From Clostridia bacterium (GTDB lineage: Bacteria; Bacillota; Clostridia; Oscillospirales; CAG-272), in the NCBI GenBank assembly GCA_017959065.1, contig JAGDBK010000033.1, forward strand, positions 1-35,416: a DNA stretch of 35,416 nucleotides, given 5' to 3'. The stretch's first letter is position 1; each line of letters starts with the position of its first letter. Below, piece by piece: positions 33,386 through 35,416 of the stretch. The notes under the pieces are model-generated. The model saw only the letters and a list, made by a program, of their open reading frames with translations, ran no database searches and was not told where the DNA came from. The position numbers were made by a program, and so were the translations under genes.

Positions 33386-33610
33386 GTATAAAATAAAGTC
33401 TGTAAGCATTATCGGATTTAAATGATCATGATCGAATCTACGGTCGGCCCTGAGATGAGACTCGTCAGGAAATGATCGTGTTTCGTTCCAAAGGTGATGG
33501 AAGGCGTGAATACTATGTCATAGTCCCGCAAATGATAGAGTGTGAAACTGAAGATCGTAAAGAATACGGCCACAACCGTTATGCATCATGTCGTTTTTTT
33601 ATAACGAGGA

Positions 33611-34345
33611 TCATATCAATAAGCCGGAACTTGTCTGGCTCCCTCGATAAAAAGATTTATAGTAATGCCAAAGTCCAGATAAAGAATACTCCGCGCTTTT
33701 GAGTTTCTCAAGTTCAATATCTAAATAACTCCATCGGTATGATTTATCCGTAAAACCGCGCATTTTTAAACTAAGATATCTTGAATAGAAAGATTCATCT
33801 GTCCCTGTGATACTTATGACGTCATCAAGTTCGTCGCTGTTGAGCTTGCCTACAAAGTAATTGCATACGCTACCGGCACTGCCTCTCAAGAATCCCATAA
33901 GAAAAAAGGTTTTCGTTTCGTTATCATATTCAATTGCTGTTAGTACACGGGAAAAATCTTTGTCAAGAATCCGCTTTTTTAACGAAAAATCGCTAGTATC
34001 ATAAATAGAAAGCGCTGTTTTCGCAGGGCTAATCTGCCTTTCTATATTGTAAAACTCTTTGCCGTCGGGAGAAAAGCAGAAATTGTCATCTTGCGATCCG
34101 TCAACTTTTGAGTACCTGAATTTTTTGATCAATGCGGGCGGTGAAAAAGAGTAGACAGCGAGCCGCCCTACTGTAGATTTAATTACAAAAATATCTCCAT
34201 TTGGCGAAATGGCGGAGTCATAAGCATATGGCAAGTCTTTGAACTTTGCAATTTCTTTATTCTGTTTATCCAATAGATAAACGGTCCAACCGGTACATCC
34301 TATATTATACTTGTCGTTTCCTATTAAACTCCAGTATTGCTGCAT
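33611..34345 (-). CDS. Hypothetical beta-propeller-like protein
   Basis: A 244-aa cytoplasmic protein with no signal peptide. It shows loosely repeated propeller-like strands: WTVYLLDKQNKEIAKF, YDSAISPNGDIFVIKS, RLAVYSFSPP, NFCFSPDGKEFYNIE, and LSIYDTSDF. The SPNG and SPDG turns resemble WD40 or YVTN blades. No catalytic residue is evident. The ATG at 34345 is chosen because GAAGGTG lies five bases upstream; an ATG at 34381 has none. Base composition is more A/T-rich than in the neighbours, suggesting an accessory gene. An immunity or scaffold role is conceivable but unsupported. Confidence 0.7.
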   Translation of the reverse strand: MQQYWSLIGNDKYNIGCTGWTVYLLDKQNKEIAKFKDLPYAYDSAISPNGDIFVIKSTVGRLAVYSFSPPALIKKFRYSKVDGSQDDNFCFSPDGKEFYNIERQISPAKTALSIYDTSDFSLKKRILDKDFSRVLTAIEYDNETKTFFLMGFLRGSAGSVCNYFVGKLNSDELDDVISITGTDESFYSRYLSLKMRGFTDKSYRWSYLDIELEKLKSAEYSLSGLWHYYKSFYRGSQTSSGLLI

Positions 34346-34399
34346 GTTTTCACCTTCGTAAAACTCAGTCTGTCGCGCCATTTGCTGATTTCGGTATAA

Positions 34400-35416
34400 T
34401 CAGAGGATCAGATGCACTGGAAGCCCGTGCTCGTAAATCGTGTCAACTTCGCCCTGGATTAGCGGAAGCATATATTCCAGACATGCTTCGGTCACATAAT
34501 TACCGGATTCGTTTATGAATTCATCCGGAACGGTCTTTATCGCACCTGCGGCTATATCAACGTCTTCTGATGAGAGGGAAATACTGTAGCTTCCGTAAAT
34601 GTTGTTTCTGACGTTGGTTATCATGACGCCGCTCTTGCCGGATACCGCAGTTTTAACGGCATAGGCACCGATCTCGCATGATTCGTCAAGGTCTTTAGCA
34701 GATGCGATATGCGACGCGCAGCGCTGCGGGAGACTCAGTTCTATGGATCTTACCTTGCATCCGATGTTTTCTTTCACGACCTGTTCAAGGACTTTTGCGG
34801 TCCCCGCAAGATATCTGTGGCCGAAAACGTCGGTCGATCCGCTCTGCTTTCCTTCTCCGACGTATCTTCCGTCAGGTAATTTCAATCCCTCGGATACGGC
34901 AACGACGACACAGGATTTCTGCTTCTGGACGTTCCTGATATCCTCAAGGAACGATTCCACGGAAAAAGGCCTTTCGGGAAGATAGATAAGATCCGGGCCG
35001 GCGTTGTCGAGGCAGGGAAGTGCTGATGATGCGGTGAGCCAGCCGGCATCCCTTCCCATTATCTCTATTACAGTCACTGCGGGAATCGTATATACGGAAC
35101 AGTCGCGGACGATCTCCTTGACCGTTACGGCTACATATTTTGCGGCAGATCCGTATCCCGGGGTATGATCGAGTCCCTGAAGATCGTTGTCGATCGTCTT
35201 CGGTATTCCCACGCAGTTCATCTCGTATGAACCGCTTTCCCTCAGATACCTGGACAGCTTAGCCACGGTGTCCATGGAATCGTTTCCACCAATGTAAAAG
35301 AAGTATCTAATATCCATCTCGGAGAAGAACCGGACGATCTTTTCATAGAATGACTTATCCAGAGAAGGATCAGGTAGCTTCATCCTGCACGATCTGAGCG
35401 CTGCGGCAGGCGTCTG
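34400..35416 (-). CDS. pfp: 6-phosphofructokinase, PPi-dependent type (5' end missing)
   Basis: The C-terminal 338 aa of a phosphofructokinase; the reading frame runs off the window at 35416, so roughly the first 70-80 residues (with the GGxTxxIN glycine loop) are not seen. The visible part has YIGGNDSMDT, the catalytic PKTIDND, and the substrate-binding MGRDAGWLTA. PKTIDND combined with GGNDS is typical of pyrophosphate-using enzymes rather than ATP-PFK (GGDGS). It would phosphorylate fructose-6-phosphate reversibly with PPi. That preference is inferred from motifs. Confidence 0.9.
   Translation of the reverse strand, partial: QTPAAALRSCRMKLPDPSLDKSFYEKIVRFFSEMDIRYFFYIGGNDSMDTVAKLSRYLRESGSYEMNCVGIPKTIDNDLQGLDHTPGYGSAAKYVAVTVKEIVRDCSVYTIPAVTVIEIMGRDAGWLTASSALPCLDNAGPDLIYLPERPFSVESFLEDIRNVQKQKSCVVVAVSEGLKLPDGRYVGEGKQSGSTDVFGHRYLAGTAKVLEQVVKENIGCKVRSIELSLPQRCASHIASAKDLDESCEIGAYAVKTAVSGKSGVMITNVRNNIYGSYSISLSSEDVDIAAGAIKTVPDEFINESGNYVTEACLEYMLPLIQGEVDTIYEHGLPVHLIL

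Larger units (their letters stand above)
33229..33610. other. Gene-free stretch between convergent genes
   Basis: The stretch holds two terminator hairpins (33273-33299 plus strand and 33340-33385 minus strand). The remaining 33386-33610 shows no convincing gene or repeat; the short open frames there have no ribosome binding site. Confidence 0.5.

Noticed and set aside
33472..33702. A 76-aa plus-strand open frame
   Set aside because: It has no ribosome binding site, overlaps the end of the minus-strand propeller gene and shows no recognisable sequence.

Overview
The window looks like a chromosomal segment from an anaerobic Bacillota (Clostridia-type) bacterium of moderate GC. The evidence is the rpmH-rnpA-yidD-yidC-jag-mnmE core cluster, strong AGGAGG-type ribosome binding sites, consensus sigma-A promoters, oxygen-sensitive ferredoxin enzymes (IorAB), a PPi-type phosphofructokinase and lipoprotein-rich envelope genes. 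Assignment below phylum/class is not possible from this sequence alone.

Layout. (1) 1-140: 3' tail (domains V and VI) of a group II intron cut by the window edge. (2) 318-4709, plus strand: a consensus promoter and structured leader, then iorA-iorB-paaK and a tandem ACT-domain protein, an arylpyruvate/arylacetyl-CoA module. (3) 4711-6255, minus: an AI-2E family membrane protein with its own promoter and terminator. (4) 6349-11186, plus: an envelope cassette of a DUF4358-like lipoprotein, an MBOAT O-acyltransferase, a DHHW protein and a second DHHW-like lipoprotein, probably for acylation of an exported polymer. (5) 11187-12550: an AT-rich patch with a long inverted repeat, an orphan lipoprotein and a possible 45-aa four-cysteine ORF. 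(6) 12555-20548, minus: a compact aromatic operon in the order pheA, aroB, aroC, aroE-aroK fusion, aroQ, aroA, tyrA, aroF (DAHP synthase), with several 4-bp start/stop overlaps. It covers everything from PEP + erythrose-4-phosphate to phenylpyruvate and 4-hydroxyphenylpyruvate. (7) About 20.6-22.2 kb: an IS110-family element. (8) 22326-22568, minus: a promoter, a 32-codon Phe/Tyr-rich leader peptide and an attenuator. (9) 22681-22842, minus: tRNA-Val(GAC) with its own promoter and terminator. (10) 22880-27673, plus: rpmH, rnpA, yidD, yidC, jag, mnmE. (11) 27693-33228, plus: an RNHCP protein, htpG with a His/Cys-rich insert, a TSCPD-domain protein, a phosphoglucomutase and a DUF362-ferredoxin protein. 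(12) 33611-35416, minus: a beta-propeller-like orphan and a 5'-truncated pfp.

The most interesting feature is item 8. A 32-aa ORF with 7 Phe and 3 Tyr has a near-consensus promoter and an ideal ribosome binding site, and a 10-bp perfect terminator follows it. Three segments can pair alternatively (1:2 perfect over 10 bp, 2:3 over 9 of 10 bp, 3:4 terminator), which is the classical logic of ribosome-mediated attenuation. It points toward pheA and the aro operon, but the IS110 element now lies between the attenuator and pheA. This is read from sequence only and is a prediction, not a demonstrated regulator.
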